The notes: a model not told the origin generated them from the letters alone. A stretch of 64,000 nt of DNA from Oscillospiraceae bacterium (GCA_015063535.1 SVTY01000004.1:1-64000), one strand, 5' to 3'. Positions 42,791 through 51,247 are shown, counted from the stretch's first letter. A program made the numbers and translations.

Positions 42791-44757
42791 ACGAGACCAA
42801 GAAAAAATTTTATATTACCACTGCCATTGCCTATGCATCGGGCAAGCCCCATTTCGGCAACACCTATGAGGTCATTATGACCGATGCGGTGGCTCGCTAT
42901 AAAAAGGCAAGAGGCTATGACGTGTTCTTCTGTACGGGTACGGACGAGCACGGTCAGAAGATCGAAAATCTCGCCGCCAAGGCGGGGATTACCCCCAAGG
43001 CATATGTGGACAACGTGGCAGGGGTGATCCGCGGTATTTGGGATAAGATGGGAACCGAATACGACTATTTTATCCGTACCACCGATGACGCACACGAGCA
43101 GACGGTTCGGAAGATGTTCACTCGGTTTTATAACCAAGGAGATATTTATAAGGGACACTATGAGGGATGGTATTGCACTCCCTGCGAGTCCTTCTTTACC
43201 GAAACACAGGTCACAGACGGCAAATGTCCCGACTGCGGCAGACCTGTTCAGCAGGCAAAGGAGGAGGCGTATTTCTTCAAAATGAGCAAGTACGCCGACC
43301 GTCTGATGAAGCATATCGAGGAAAACCCCGACTTCATTCAGCCCGAATCCCGCAAAAAGGAGATGGTCAATAACTTCCTCAAGGCGGGCTTGCAGGATCT
43401 GTGTGTCTCCCGAAGCTCCTTTACTTGGGGGATCCCTGTGGATATCGACCCCAAGCATGTGACCTATGTGTGGCTGGATGCACTGTCCAATTATATCACG
43501 GCGTTGGGCTATGATCCCGACAAGACCTATGAGGAGCAGTCCGAGCATTTCAAAAAATACTGGCCCTGCGACGTGCATATGATCGGAAAGGATATTTTGC
43601 GCTTCCATACCATTTATTGGCCTATCTTCTTGATGGCGCTTGATCTGCCTTTGCCGAAGAAGGTGTTCGGTCATCCGTGGTTCAATTTCGGTATGGACAA
43701 GATGTCCAAATCCAAGGGGAATGTGATCTATGCCGATCAGCTTGCCGAGCATTTCGGTGTGGACGGGGTGCGCTATTTCGCTTTGTCCGAGATGCCTTAT
43801 AATGCCGATGGCTCTATTACCTATGAGGCGGTCATCAATCGCTATAATATGGACTTGGTCAACAATCTGGGCAATCTGGTCAAGAGAACCTTGGATATGA
43901 ACAAAAAGTATTTTGACAAGATCGTGCAGGCACCGACCTGTCCCGATCCGTTGGACGAGGAGCTGAAGCAGGCTTGTGCCGCCGCTTATGCGGGAGTGCT
44001 GGAGAATATGGACGGCTATCGTATTGCCGATGCCTTGGAGTGCATTTTCACCATGCTCAAGCGAGCCAACAAATATATTGATGAAACCACGCCGTGGAGC
44101 CTTGCCAAGGACGAGGCGCAGACCGAACGGTTGGGAACGGTGCTGTACAATCTTTTGGAAACCATCCGCTGGGGTGCTGTTTTGCTGACTCCCTTTATTC
44201 CCGAGTCGGCAAAGGAGATTCTGGACGAGCTGGCAACCGAGGAGCGGAGCTATGATACCTTGGGCGATGTGAATGCGTTCGGAAAAATGAAGGCGGGCAG
44301 TGCCGTCGCCGATTCCAAGGTGCTGTTTGCCCGTATTGATGAGGCAAAGAAGCTGGCAGAGTTTGAGGAGATCCGCAAAAAGCAGATCGAGGAAGCCGAA
44401 CGGGAAGCCAAAAAGGAAGAAAAGCCCGAAGGGTGTGCACTGATCGGCATCGAGGACTTCATGAACGTGGAGCTGAGAACGGCGCAGGTCGTTTCCTGCG
44501 AGCGTGTTCCCAAGGCAAAGAAGCTGCTTCTGTTGCAGGTCGATCTGGGCTATGAGCGGCGGCAGGTGGTTTCGGGAATTGCCAAATTCTACGAACCGGA
44601 GCAATTGATCGGTAAAAAGCTGATTTTGGTGGCAAATCTGAAGCCGGCTAAGCTCTGCGGTATCGAATCTCAGGGCATGATCCTTGCCAGCGGCGAAGAG
44701 GAAGTGCGTGTGGTGTTCCTTGCCGACGATACTCCCTTGGGTGAGCGTGTTCGATAA
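42787..44757 (+). CDS. metG: methionyl-tRNA synthetase
   Basis: 656 aa class I synthetase. HIGH-type motif in TTAIAYASGKPHFGNTYEVI (HFGN), zinc knuckle CTPCESFF...CPDCGRP (~131-150), KMSKSKGN (~305) for ATP, and an alpha-helical anticodon-binding domain. A Trbp111/EMAP-like tRNA-binding domain is fused at the C-terminus (~555-656; NVELRTAQVVSCERVPKAKK). Full length of the long clostridial form. Charges tRNA-Met for initiation and elongation. Confidence 0.96.
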   Translation: MNETKKKFYITTAIAYASGKPHFGNTYEVIMTDAVARYKKARGYDVFFCTGTDEHGQKIENLAAKAGITPKAYVDNVAGVIRGIWDKMGTEYDYFIRTTDDAHEQTVRKMFTRFYNQGDIYKGHYEGWYCTPCESFFTETQVTDGKCPDCGRPVQQAKEEAYFFKMSKYADRLMKHIEENPDFIQPESRKKEMVNNFLKAGLQDLCVSRSSFTWGIPVDIDPKHVTYVWLDALSNYITALGYDPDKTYEEQSEHFKKYWPCDVHMIGKDILRFHTIYWPIFLMALDLPLPKKVFGHPWFNFGMDKMSKSKGNVIYADQLAEHFGVDGVRYFALSEMPYNADGSITYEAVINRYNMDLVNNLGNLVKRTLDMNKKYFDKIVQAPTCPDPLDEELKQACAAAYAGVLENMDGYRIADALECIFTMLKRANKYIDETTPWSLAKDEAQTERLGTVLYNLLETIRWGAVLLTPFIPESAKEILDELATEERSYDTLGDVNAFGKMKAGSAVADSKVLFARIDEAKKLAEFEEIRKKQIEEAEREAKKEEKPEGCALIGIEDFMNVELRTAQVVSCERVPKAKKLLLLQVDLGYERRQVVSGIAKFYEPEQLIGKKLILVANLKPAKLCGIESQGMILASGEEEVRVVFLADDTPLGERVR

Positions 44758-44783
44758 GGAAAGAGAGTAGAGATAAGAGAATG

Positions 44784-44818
44784 GTACTTTTTTTCTTTTG
44801 AAAAAGAAAAAAGTACCA
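44784..44818. repeat. palindromic intergenic repeat, copy 2
   Basis: GGTACTTTTTT...AAAAAAGTACC folds around CTTTTGAAAAAG. Like copy 1 at 23722-23751 it is followed by an A-rich tail (AAAAAAGAAAAC). The rest of 44819-44940 holds no gene that I can support. Confidence 0.65.
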
Positions 44819-44954
44819 AAAAAGAAAACAAAGCAAACAAAGATTTACGGTAGCGGTGGGCTTGAAGGGTTCTTCGCAGTAGCAGACGGAGCCAACGGTG
44901 ATCTGTAAAAAGAGAGTTGCTTTGAACAGACGAAATCACTCAAAGGAGAGACAC

Positions 44955-45911
44955 ATGAAAATTACCGTCATCGGTTGCGGTCGTTGGGGATCACTGATTA
45001 CTTGGTATTTGAACCGTTTGGGTCATGAGATGACTCTGTACGGCAGAGAAAGCTCTCCCCATATGCAACGCTTTTTGACGGAACGGAAAAATGATCTGCT
45101 TACCTTGGATGAACGGGTTCATATGAGTACGGACATTGCCTGTGTCAAAGAGGCAGACACGGTAGTGATCTCTATCGGCTCTCAGGGGTTGCGAAGTCTT
45201 TTGGAGGAGCTTCGTCCCTTAGAACTGAAGAATAAGCTCTTTGTTTTGTGTATGAAGGGGATCGAGGTGGGAAGCGGAAAGCGTCTCTCTGAGATCGCTG
45301 CTGAGCAGGTCGATTCCTCCAATGCCGTGGCGGTTTGGTTGGGACCGGGACACGTGCAGGAGTTTTATGCGGGAATCCCCAACTGTATGGTTATCGACAG
45401 CGACAACGAGCTTGTCAAGCGTCGCTTGGTGGAGGAATTTTCCTCCGATCTGATCCGCTTTTATTACGGCACCGATTTGATCGGCAATGAGATCGGTGCG
45501 GCATCCAAAAATGTGGTTGGAATTGCCGCAGGGATGTTGGACGGCATGAAGCTCTCCACGTTGAAGGGGGCTTTGATGTCGAGGGGAACCAGAGAGATCG
45601 CTCGGTTGATCGTCGCCATGGGTGGCAGTGAGTTGTCTGCCTACGGACTTTGCCACTTGGGAGATTATGAGGCAACCGTATTTTCTCCGTATAGCCATAA
45701 TCGCTTATTCGGAGAGCGGTTGGTACAGGGAGAGACCTGCGATTTCCTTGCAGAGGGTTACTACACGGCAAAAGCCATGGTGGAGTTGGGACAGCGGTAT
45801 GGGGTAGAGCTTCCCATTTGTCAGGCGGTATATGAGGTATTGTATGAGTCGGCGGATATTCACAAGACGTTGGGGGCATTGTTCAGCCGAAGTCTGAAGC
45901 AGGAATTTTAA
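44955..45911 (+). CDS. gpsA: NAD(P)-dependent glycerol-3-phosphate dehydrogenase
   Basis: 318 aa; ATG after AAAGGAGAGACAC, 19 codons into the track ORF. Makes sn-glycerol 3-phosphate from dihydroxyacetone phosphate for phospholipids. Nucleotide loop ITVIGCGRWGSLITWYLN; the catalytic lysine in GAASKNVVGIAAGMLDG; C-domain ALMSRGTREIARLIVAMGG and GLCHLGDYEATVFSPYSHNR. The usual GLAGLGDL reads GLCHLGDY, and some flanking positions also diverge, so it belongs to a less typical branch of the family. Enzyme call still firm by overall order of motifs. Confidence 0.85.
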   Translation: MKITVIGCGRWGSLITWYLNRLGHEMTLYGRESSPHMQRFLTERKNDLLTLDERVHMSTDIACVKEADTVVISIGSQGLRSLLEELRPLELKNKLFVLCMKGIEVGSGKRLSEIAAEQVDSSNAVAVWLGPGHVQEFYAGIPNCMVIDSDNELVKRRLVEEFSSDLIRFYYGTDLIGNEIGAASKNVVGIAAGMLDGMKLSTLKGALMSRGTREIARLIVAMGGSELSAYGLCHLGDYEATVFSPYSHNRLFGERLVQGETCDFLAEGYYTAKAMVELGQRYGVELPICQAVYEVLYESADIHKTLGALFSRSLKQEF

Positions 45912-45929
45912 GCAAAGGATAAACTTACG

Positions 45930-46763
45930 ATGAACGAGCGAGCGGAGCGATCCCTCACGGGACTGTTCGATTCTCATGCCCATTATTTTGACCGTCGGTT
46001 TGAAGCCGAGGCGGAGGAGGGTGCCGACGGCATTTTGTGCCGAGAGGTGTTCGGGAAAGGAATGGCGGGGGTCATCAATGTGGCGACCAATCCCGAAAAT
46101 GCCCGTGCGTGTATCGGGCAGGCGGCACGGTATGAGAGAATGTATGCGGCGATCGGGATCCATCCCGAGGATTGCCTGCATTTGGACAGTTCCGCCGAGG
46201 AGGAATTAGAAAAGCTCCTCCCATGGCTGGAGGAGTCGCAGATCAGAAAAGAAAAAAAGATCGTTGCCATCGGAGAGATCGGTTTGGATTACTATTGGCA
46301 GCCCTGTGACAAAGAACGGCAAGCTGCTTTCTTTGAGGCACAGCTATCCTTGGCGCAACAGTTGGACATGCCTGTGATCATCCATGACCGAGATGCCCAT
46401 GGCGATTGCTTTGAGACGGTTTTGCGATATCCCCGGGTGATGGGTGTTTTTCACAGCTTCAGCGGAAGTGCCGAAATGGCAAAGGAGCTGTGCCGACGGG
46501 GGTGGTATCTTTCCTTTTCGGGTGTGCTGACCTTTCGCAATGCCAGAAGGGTGAGAGAAGTGGCAGAGATTGTTCCTGCCGAGCAGATGCTTTTGGAGAC
46601 CGATTGTCCGTACCTTACTCCCGAGCCTTACCGAGGGCGGTTGAATCATTCGGGGTATCTGTGTCATACGGCGGAGCTGCTTGCCTCGGTTCGGGGGATG
46701 ACCTACGAGGAGATCGTGGCTCAGACATCGGCAAACACAAAGCGGTTATTTAAAATCATGTAA
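45930..46763 (+). CDS. tatD: TatD family metal-dependent DNase
   Basis: 277 aa TIM-barrel hydrolase. Metal and catalytic sites: LFDSHAHYF (HxH), VAIGEIGLDYYW (Glu), PVIIHDRDAHGD (His), VMGVFHSFSGS (His) and LLETDCPYLTPEPYRGRLNH (Asp). Acts as a 3'-5' deoxyribonuclease involved in DNA repair or degradation of damaged DNA. Full length. Lies 18 bases after gpsA in the same direction. Confidence 0.92.
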   Translation: MNERAERSLTGLFDSHAHYFDRRFEAEAEEGADGILCREVFGKGMAGVINVATNPENARACIGQAARYERMYAAIGIHPEDCLHLDSSAEEELEKLLPWLEESQIRKEKKIVAIGEIGLDYYWQPCDKERQAAFFEAQLSLAQQLDMPVIIHDRDAHGDCFETVLRYPRVMGVFHSFSGSAEMAKELCRRGWYLSFSGVLTFRNARRVREVAEIVPAEQMLLETDCPYLTPEPYRGRLNHSGYLCHTAELLASVRGMTYEEIVAQTSANTKRLFKIM

Positions 46764-46766
46764 AAA

Positions 46767-46793
46767 GAAGGGGTAACATGCCCCTTCTTTTTT
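46767..46793. terminator. bidirectional terminator
   Basis: GAAGGGG and CCCCTTC around TAACATG with flanking A and T runs between tatD and the convergent carboxypeptidase gene. Confidence 0.85.
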
Positions 46794-48219
46794 ATGGTTC
46801 CTGCGTATCGGAAAGATATTCCTCCAAGCACATGCCCGAAAAATAGATTTCGGTTGCCGCAGTTCTGCCGACAAAGCGGTAATGCCAAGATTCATAGTTG
46901 TACTGGGTAACATCCACTTTATTCTGCGGGTATCGGAGAATAAAACCGAATTTGTATGCGTTTTGGGAAAGCCATGCAAAGGCATCGGTCTTTTCAAAGG
47001 TGTTTGCTACATTGCCTCCAATGGATTGCGTTGTAAAGTCTACACAAAGACCTGTTTGATGTTCACTTTCACCGGGAAGGGAGGAATAGGTGGAAATTTG
47101 GGTATAAATTTGTTCATCTGACCAATCGGGGTGGTTGGCTTTTTCCACACCGTAATAGTAGGTATAATATAACCAGTTCTGATGGGCGTAATCCCGATAG
47201 GAGCTTGTCACAAATACATCGGTCACACCCTCTGCCTTCATTTCCTCCATCATGGCGAACAGAGCGCGCTCGGCATTTTTTTGCAACCGTTGGACTTCTC
47301 CGTCGGTAGCACAGGTCAGATCGACGACCTCCGGCTTGAAGTCCTCGCCGAGAGGAGTCTGCTTGTTGGCAAGCAGTAGATCCTCTGCCAAGATACTATC
47401 CAAATAAGGAGAGATATCAATGGTATAAAAATACTCGTATTTGGGCGGCTCAGTCTCGTCGGGGATTACGGAATATCCGTTGGCAACGGCAAACAGAATG
47501 CCTGCGGCTTTCTTGTTCTCCATGTCTCCGTCGTACACATGATAGACACGACGGATCTGAAGGGTATTGGTCTCGTTGTCCAAATGGAACAGCAAACCCT
47601 CGGACACCGAAGCCCTGAAAAATTCATAGGGGATGAGGCATTCCTCGGCGGTGATGATGGCTTTGGCGGAGACACGCTTTTCGCTGTGTATGGGAAGCAC
47701 CAGCATTTCCACCTGCTCGCCGTTGATCCGAGCAAGCTCGCTGTTATTCTCGAAGATCAGAGAGCAGTCATTGGAGGCGGTAAATTTCAATTTGGTTTCA
47801 GAGCCGCTAACGATCAGGTCGGCAAAGGCGGCAAGCTTTCGAAGGTCGATGTAAAAAATACCGTCCCGCACCGCATAGTCGTATTTAACGGAGTACGGCT
47901 TCTCATCGCCCAGCTTGACGGTGAAATCATCGGTGTTGGGGCGGTTGCTCCACTGCCGATATAGAAAAACGCTACCAAAGATCACTCCTGCCACCAGTGC
48001 CGTTACAAGGATGATGACGGCGACGGCTAACAGCTTATTCTTTTTTGCGAAGCGCCATACATGCGCTCGATCTGAGTTGTCATGCGGCGGGAGCTGACTG
48101 CGATCCTCGCCTGCTTGGCTGACACTTGTGCGCAAAAGCTCCAGCTCCTCAAAGGACAGTGCATCTACCGATGCTTCCTCTGCGAAGGGCTCCTGCTTTT
48201 GTTTCTTTTTCTTTCCCAT
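46792..48219 (-). CDS. membrane-anchored VanY-type D,D-carboxypeptidase
   Basis: 475 aa. Cytoplasmic Lys-rich N-terminus, one membrane helix at ~60-85 (LLAVAVIILVTALVAGVIFG), an extracellular linker domain with copper-amine-oxidase-like strand repeats (~100-240), then a VanY/LAS peptidase domain. Zinc motifs: FVTSSYRDYAHQ, GESEHQTGLCVDF (SxHxxGxxxD, ~380) and YESWHYRFVG (ExxH-type). Should cleave D-Ala or trim cross-links in peptidoglycan on the outer face. Last gene of a leftward operon with mnmM and the DUF6062 gene. Confidence 0.88.
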   Translation of the reverse strand: MGKKKKQKQEPFAEEASVDALSFEELELLRTSVSQAGEDRSQLPPHDNSDRAHVWRFAKKNKLLAVAVIILVTALVAGVIFGSVFLYRQWSNRPNTDDFTVKLGDEKPYSVKYDYAVRDGIFYIDLRKLAAFADLIVSGSETKLKFTASNDCSLIFENNSELARINGEQVEMLVLPIHSEKRVSAKAIITAEECLIPYEFFRASVSEGLLFHLDNETNTLQIRRVYHVYDGDMENKKAAGILFAVANGYSVIPDETEPPKYEYFYTIDISPYLDSILAEDLLLANKQTPLGEDFKPEVVDLTCATDGEVQRLQKNAERALFAMMEEMKAEGVTDVFVTSSYRDYAHQNWLYYTYYYGVEKANHPDWSDEQIYTQISTYSSLPGESEHQTGLCVDFTTQSIGGNVANTFEKTDAFAWLSQNAYKFGFILRYPQNKVDVTQYNYESWHYRFVGRTAATEIYFSGMCLEEYLSDTQEP

Positions 48220-48251
48220 TCTATGAGAGAACCTTTCATTTTTTTGGGGGA

Positions 48252-48806
48252 TTAGGGCTTGTTTTCAATGATGATGAAAAACGGGGAGGAGGGGGAATTG
48301 AGAATATTAATACGGGTACAGCAGACCCGATAGCGGGACAGGGAGGAAAGATATTCGCAAACCAGCTTTCCCTCTGCCTCTCCCTCGGCATGTCCCGGAT
48401 AGACCGCTACCAGAATGATGGCATCCCGATCCATCAGCTCGATCGCCGCCTCAATGGCGGGAAGGGTGGTAGTGCGCATGGTGGTGACGGTCTTATCGCT
48501 TCCCGGAAGGTAGCCGAGATTGAACATCCCCGCCTTGATGGGAACGTCCACATATTTCTTAACATTATGATGGGAGTCAAGGATGAGGGTGCAATTATCG
48601 GGACATCCGCTTGCCCGCAGATGATCGGAGGTGGAGGCAAGCGCCTGCTCCTGTATATCGAAGGCGTACACATGTCCCATGGGTCCCACGGTCTTTGAGA
48701 GAAATTCGGTGTCGTGGCCGTTTCCCATGGTAAAGTCCACGGCGATATCTCCTTCCTTGAGGTGGGTGAGGATAAAATGCTTTTGAAGATCCAACAAATC
48801 AATCAT
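48252..48806 (-). CDS. mnmM: tRNA mnm5U methyltransferase MnmM (YtqB family)
   Basis: 184 aa SAM-dependent methyltransferase of PF06962. Motifs: VDFTMGNGHDTEFLS (SAM loop), YAFDIQEQAL (acidic loop end), MFNLGYLPGSDK, TTLPAIEAAIELM and ILVAVYPGHAEGEAEGK, the series that marks YtqB/MnmM. In B. subtilis this enzyme methylates nm5s2U to mnm5s2U at the wobble position of tRNAs. Full length. It sits 55 bases downstream of the DUF6062 gene and 32 upstream of the carboxypeptidase gene. Confidence 0.88.
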   Translation of the reverse strand: MIDLLDLQKHFILTHLKEGDIAVDFTMGNGHDTEFLSKTVGPMGHVYAFDIQEQALASTSDHLRASGCPDNCTLILDSHHNVKKYVDVPIKAGMFNLGYLPGSDKTVTTMRTTTLPAIEAAIELMDRDAIILVAVYPGHAEGEAEGKLVCEYLSSLSRYRVCCTRINILNSPSSPFFIIIENKP

Positions 48807-48861
48807 ACAGAATCCTTTTCCTGATAGCGACTCGGCATAGGACAGAGCGCAGGTATCATGG

Positions 48862-49578
48862 TCATTTCTTTTTTTCGGGTGGGCGGTGCAGGTCGCTTCG
48901 CAAAAAACGGATGGCTCGCTCTACAGCATCCTTGGAATCATACCACGGCTCGGCATCGTAGCGGTAATCAAATTTTTTGCAAAACCAACTGACGTCTCCG
49001 CTCAGCTTATCCAAATAGTTCTCTACAATGGGAGATACGGCACTTGCCAAATCCTTTAGCTCCTTTTTGGGCAGGCGCTCGGAGGCACAGGATAAGAAGC
49101 GGCGGTAGTGGGGCAGGCAGAAATAGGGTTGAGCGGAGAGCTTTTGGCGGAAATCCGGGTCGGATTCCCAAAGAAGCACTGCCGTTTCAATCATATGCGC
49201 AAAGTTGAAGTCGATGCGGCGGCAGACATAGCAGGAGCGCTCCAAGGCTTCGATCCGTTTGACGGGCTTTTGCGTGGGAGCCGACAAAAAGCCGCCTTCC
49301 TTGATCTCATTCTTCAGCTCATTCAGATGGCTTTCCAGCGTCAGAGCCATACCGAGACGGTTTTTGCGGACGAACATCATATCATAGTGGGTACGGCAAA
49401 AGCCTTCCTTATTGGTTTGGATCCGAACATCGGGCTCCATCATGGAGGCACCGAGGATCAGCTCCAGCTCATCCTGCTCCAATTTATTATAAAGTGTGCA
49501 GAAGGGACAGCCACAGGATGCATCATCCCGTGAAGCCTCAAATGCTTCGTTGACAGGGATGGTATAAATTTGTTCCAT
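48862..49578 (-). CDS. DUF6062 family protein
   Basis: 238 aa soluble protein. Begins EQIYTIPVNEAFEASRDD and then has a Cys-rich GCPFCTLYNKLE, a FCRTHYDMMF (CxxH) and a second pair CYVCRRIDF...YFCLPHYRR. The CxxC/CxxH pairs look like two metal sites. DUF6062 is common in clostridia and uncharacterised. First gene of the leftward operon; RBS GGAGG 5 bases before ATG. Confidence 0.75.
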   Translation of the reverse strand: MEQIYTIPVNEAFEASRDDASCGCPFCTLYNKLEQDELELILGASMMEPDVRIQTNKEGFCRTHYDMMFVRKNRLGMALTLESHLNELKNEIKEGGFLSAPTQKPVKRIEALERSCYVCRRIDFNFAHMIETAVLLWESDPDFRQKLSAQPYFCLPHYRRFLSCASERLPKKELKDLASAVSPIVENYLDKLSGDVSWFCKKFDYRYDAEPWYDSKDAVERAIRFLRSDLHRPPEKKK

Positions 49579-49596
49579 GGAAACCTCCGAAAAAGA

Positions 49597-49611
49597 CTTG
49601 CAAAGTGCAAG
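49597..49611. promoter_or_regulatory. 6-bp inverted repeat over a -35 (possible operator)
   Basis: CTTGCA-AAG-TGCAAG overlaps the + strand -35 TTGCAA at 49598. Short, so only suggestive. Confidence 0.35.
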
Positions 49612-49621
49612 GGGAATATGA

Positions 49622-49654
49622 TATAATTATAGCATATCTTTGTATTTTTTTCAA
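49622..49654. promoter_or_regulatory. divergent promoters with overlapping -10 boxes
   Basis: Minus strand: TTGAAA (49654-49649), 17 bases, TATAAT (49631-49626), for the DUF6062 operon. Plus strand: TTGCAA (49598-49603), 18 bases, TATAAT (49622-49627), for the small protein gene. The two -10 boxes overlap, so simultaneous use is unlikely. Confidence 0.65.
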
Positions 49655-49691
49655 GTGCTTTTTGAAGATGAAGGGAGAAAAGAGAAAGAAG

Positions 49692-49856
49692 ATGGAGCCG
49701 AAGGACTATTTGGTAAAGAAGATCGAGGGAGAATATGCGATCCTTGCCGACATGGAATCGGGTGAGGAGCTGTTTATTGCCATGGCGCTGTTGCCCATAG
49801 GGGTAGATGTGGGAACACGACTTCACTATGAAATGTTGGAATACCGTATCGTTTAA
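49692..49856 (+). CDS. small protein, DUF3006-like
   Basis: 54 aa (MEPKDYLVKKIEGEYAILAD start). The pattern V-x-K-I/F-E-G-x-x-A-I-L, a short Glu-rich turn, then LLPIGVDVGTRLHYEM recalls DUF3006 (VDRFEGDxAVLE... LPxxVKEGDVL), small beta-rich proteins of unknown role. ATG 49692 is preceded by purine-rich AGGGAGAAAAGAGAAAGAAG. An upstream in-frame ATG at 49668 is possible. Not an obvious operon member; the interrupted ATPase gene follows. Confidence 0.55.
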   Translation: MEPKDYLVKKIEGEYAILADMESGEELFIAMALLPIGVDVGTRLHYEMLEYRIV

Positions 49857-49980
49857 GAAAAACGGGGAGAGGGATCTCCCTGTTTTTGCGTTGGGGACGG
49901 GAAATGCTTATCATGGACGGGAAAACTTTTTCATATAGTTTATCAAAGGAAACATTCGGGAACGAAAGGGAAGAAGTGAT

Positions 49981-50907
49981 ATGAAAATGGGGGAATCTAT
50001 GCGTATGGGGGTCAAACCGACTCGGGAGAAAAAGGGGCTTTCTCGAGAGGCGGTAGCGGAGTCTCGGCAAGCTCACGGAGCCAATGTGCTGAGCCGAGGT
50101 GCCACACGGAGCTTTTTGCGGCATTTTTTGGGGAATTTGGGCGACCCGGTCATTCGGATTTTGCTCTGTGCTTTAGCGGTGAATCTGTTGTTTGTGTTTC
50201 GGGGCGGGGATTGGATGGAAACCGTGGGAATTGCTGTTTCGGTATTTCTTGCTACGTTGATCTCGACCCTTTCGGAGCGGGGGAGCGAAAAAGCCTTTCA
50301 GCGACTGTCGGAGGAATATGATCGGTCGGTGTTTCGCGTGTGGAGAGACGGGGTTTTGCAGGAGATTCCCATTGAGGAGCTGGTGGTGGGGGATGTTGTT
50401 CTGGTAAGTGCCGGAGAGCAGATCCCGGCTGACGGGTTTGTGATACGGGGACGAGTCGGCGTGGATCAGACTGCCATGACTGGGGAAAATCGGGAGATCG
50501 AAAAATGGGCAGGCGCCGATCAAAATAAAAACCCCAACAGTCGGTGTGCCGTTTTTCGGGGCTGTACCGTTCTGTCGGGGGAGGCGGAGATCGAATTGTT
50601 TGCGGTGGGCGATCAAAGCTTTTTGGGGCAGATCTCTCGGGAGGTGCAGATCGAAACAAGAGATAGCCCACTGAAGCTTCGCTTGTCAAAGCTGGCGAAG
50701 CAGATCAGTCGGCTTGGATATTGCGCTGCAATCTTGGTGGCATTGGCGTATTTGGTGAATACTTTGGTGATCGACAGTGGATTTCACTGGGATTTAATTC
50801 AAATGAAGCTGCGCGATCTCCCGTATTTATTGGAGCACGGATTACATGCATTCATGCTTGGATTAACAGTTATCGTGGTGGCTGTTCCTGAAGGGTATGC
50901 CTATTAA
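49981..50907 (+). pseudogene. P2-type cation-transporting ATPase, 5' part, interrupted by an integrated element
   Basis: Residues 1-~305 of a calcium-type P-ATPase: N-terminal cytoplasmic part (GLSREAVAESRQAHGANVLS), membrane helices 1-2, actuator domain with VSAGEQIPADGFV and the dephosphorylation loop DQTAMTGENREIEKW (TGE), helices 3-4 ending IVVAVPEG. Ion-binding helix 4 should continue PEGLP(M), but the frame becomes YAY-stop. The phosphorylation (DKTGT), nucleotide and last membrane domains (~550 residues) are absent; they presumably resume beyond the far end of the element, outside the window. The part seen has no other lesion, so precise excision could restore the gene. Confidence 0.85.
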
Positions 50908-50927
50908 AACGAATTATCTTTTAATAG
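50894..50927. other. left attachment site (attL) of the integrated element
   Basis: Coding similarity of the ATPase ends at CCTGAAGGG (~50897). Immediately after the new stop comes a perfect inverted repeat, CTATTAAAA (50901-50909) and TTTTAATAG (50919-50927), 9 bases apart. Serine recombinases bind such half-sites. The exact core cannot be set without the right end. Confidence 0.6.
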
Positions 50928-50930
50928 CTA

Positions 50931-50944
50931 ACCGCCGAAGCGGT
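50931..50944 (-). other. UUCG-capped hairpin at element edge
   Basis: On the minus strand ACCGC-TTCG-GCGGT, just downstream of the outward promoter 50963-50991; a very stable RNA tetraloop hairpin. Confidence 0.6.
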
Positions 50945-50962
50945 CTCTCATTTACTGTATAT

Positions 50963-50991
50963 ATTATACCACAAATTTCTTGATTTGTCAA
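50963..50991 (-). promoter_or_regulatory. outward-facing consensus promoter at the element's left end
   Basis: Minus strand TTGACA (50991-50986), 17 bases, TATAAT (50968-50963). It reads out of the element, antisense to the ATPase fragment. Confidence 0.75.
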
Positions 50992-51071
50992 TACTTTTTT
51001 TAAAAAAAGTTCGGATTTTGTCGAAAAAAATTAAAACAGCAAAAGGGCATACGAATTTTTGCAGAAAGGTA

Positions 51072-51100
51072 TTGACAAATTCACACAGTGATGATATAAT
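51072..51100 (+). promoter_or_regulatory. consensus promoter of a short transcript
   Basis: TTGACA, 17 bases, TATAAT, perfect match to the sigma-A consensus. Confidence 0.85.
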
Positions 51101-51106
51101 AAGAAC

Positions 51107-51190
51107 AGAGGAACACCGATGACGGTTGCTCCGGCAAAACGATTAAAGATAACCGCTCTCTCGGTCAAAAGTAGGGCGGTTATTTCTTTT
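51107..51190 (+). ncRNA. predicted ~85-nt small RNA near the recombinase gene
   Basis: Lies between the perfect promoter and a terminator hairpin (ATAACCGCTC/GGGCGGTTAT, 51149-51183, then TTCTTTTTAT). It is convergent with the recombinase gene, whose coding part starts 58 bases further. A 40-codon ORF (51119-51241, begins MTVAPAKRLKITALSVKSRA) overlaps it but reads through the terminator and has only a weak RBS, so RNA is the better guess. Could regulate the recombinase by antisense contact with its 3' end or be an antitoxin-type RNA. Confidence 0.5.
51149..51190 (+). terminator. terminator of the small transcript
   Basis: 10-bp stem with one wobble, 15-base loop, T-rich tail. Confidence 0.75.
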
Positions 51191-51247
51191 TATGATCGTA
51201 TCGGAGAGGAAGAAGCTCTCTGCTTTTCATGTGCGACATAGATATAG

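Noticed and set aside
42721-44604. 627-codon minus-strand ORF
   Set aside because: Antisense shadow of metG, whose frame has all synthetase motifs.
42787-44757. T-box riboswitch for metG
   Set aside because: No TGGNACCGCG-type T-box sequence or specifier structure in the leader; metG is the second gene of its operon.
51119-51241. 40-aa ORF next to the recombinase gene
   Set aside because: Reads through a strong terminator and has a weak RBS; treated as part of a small RNA instead.
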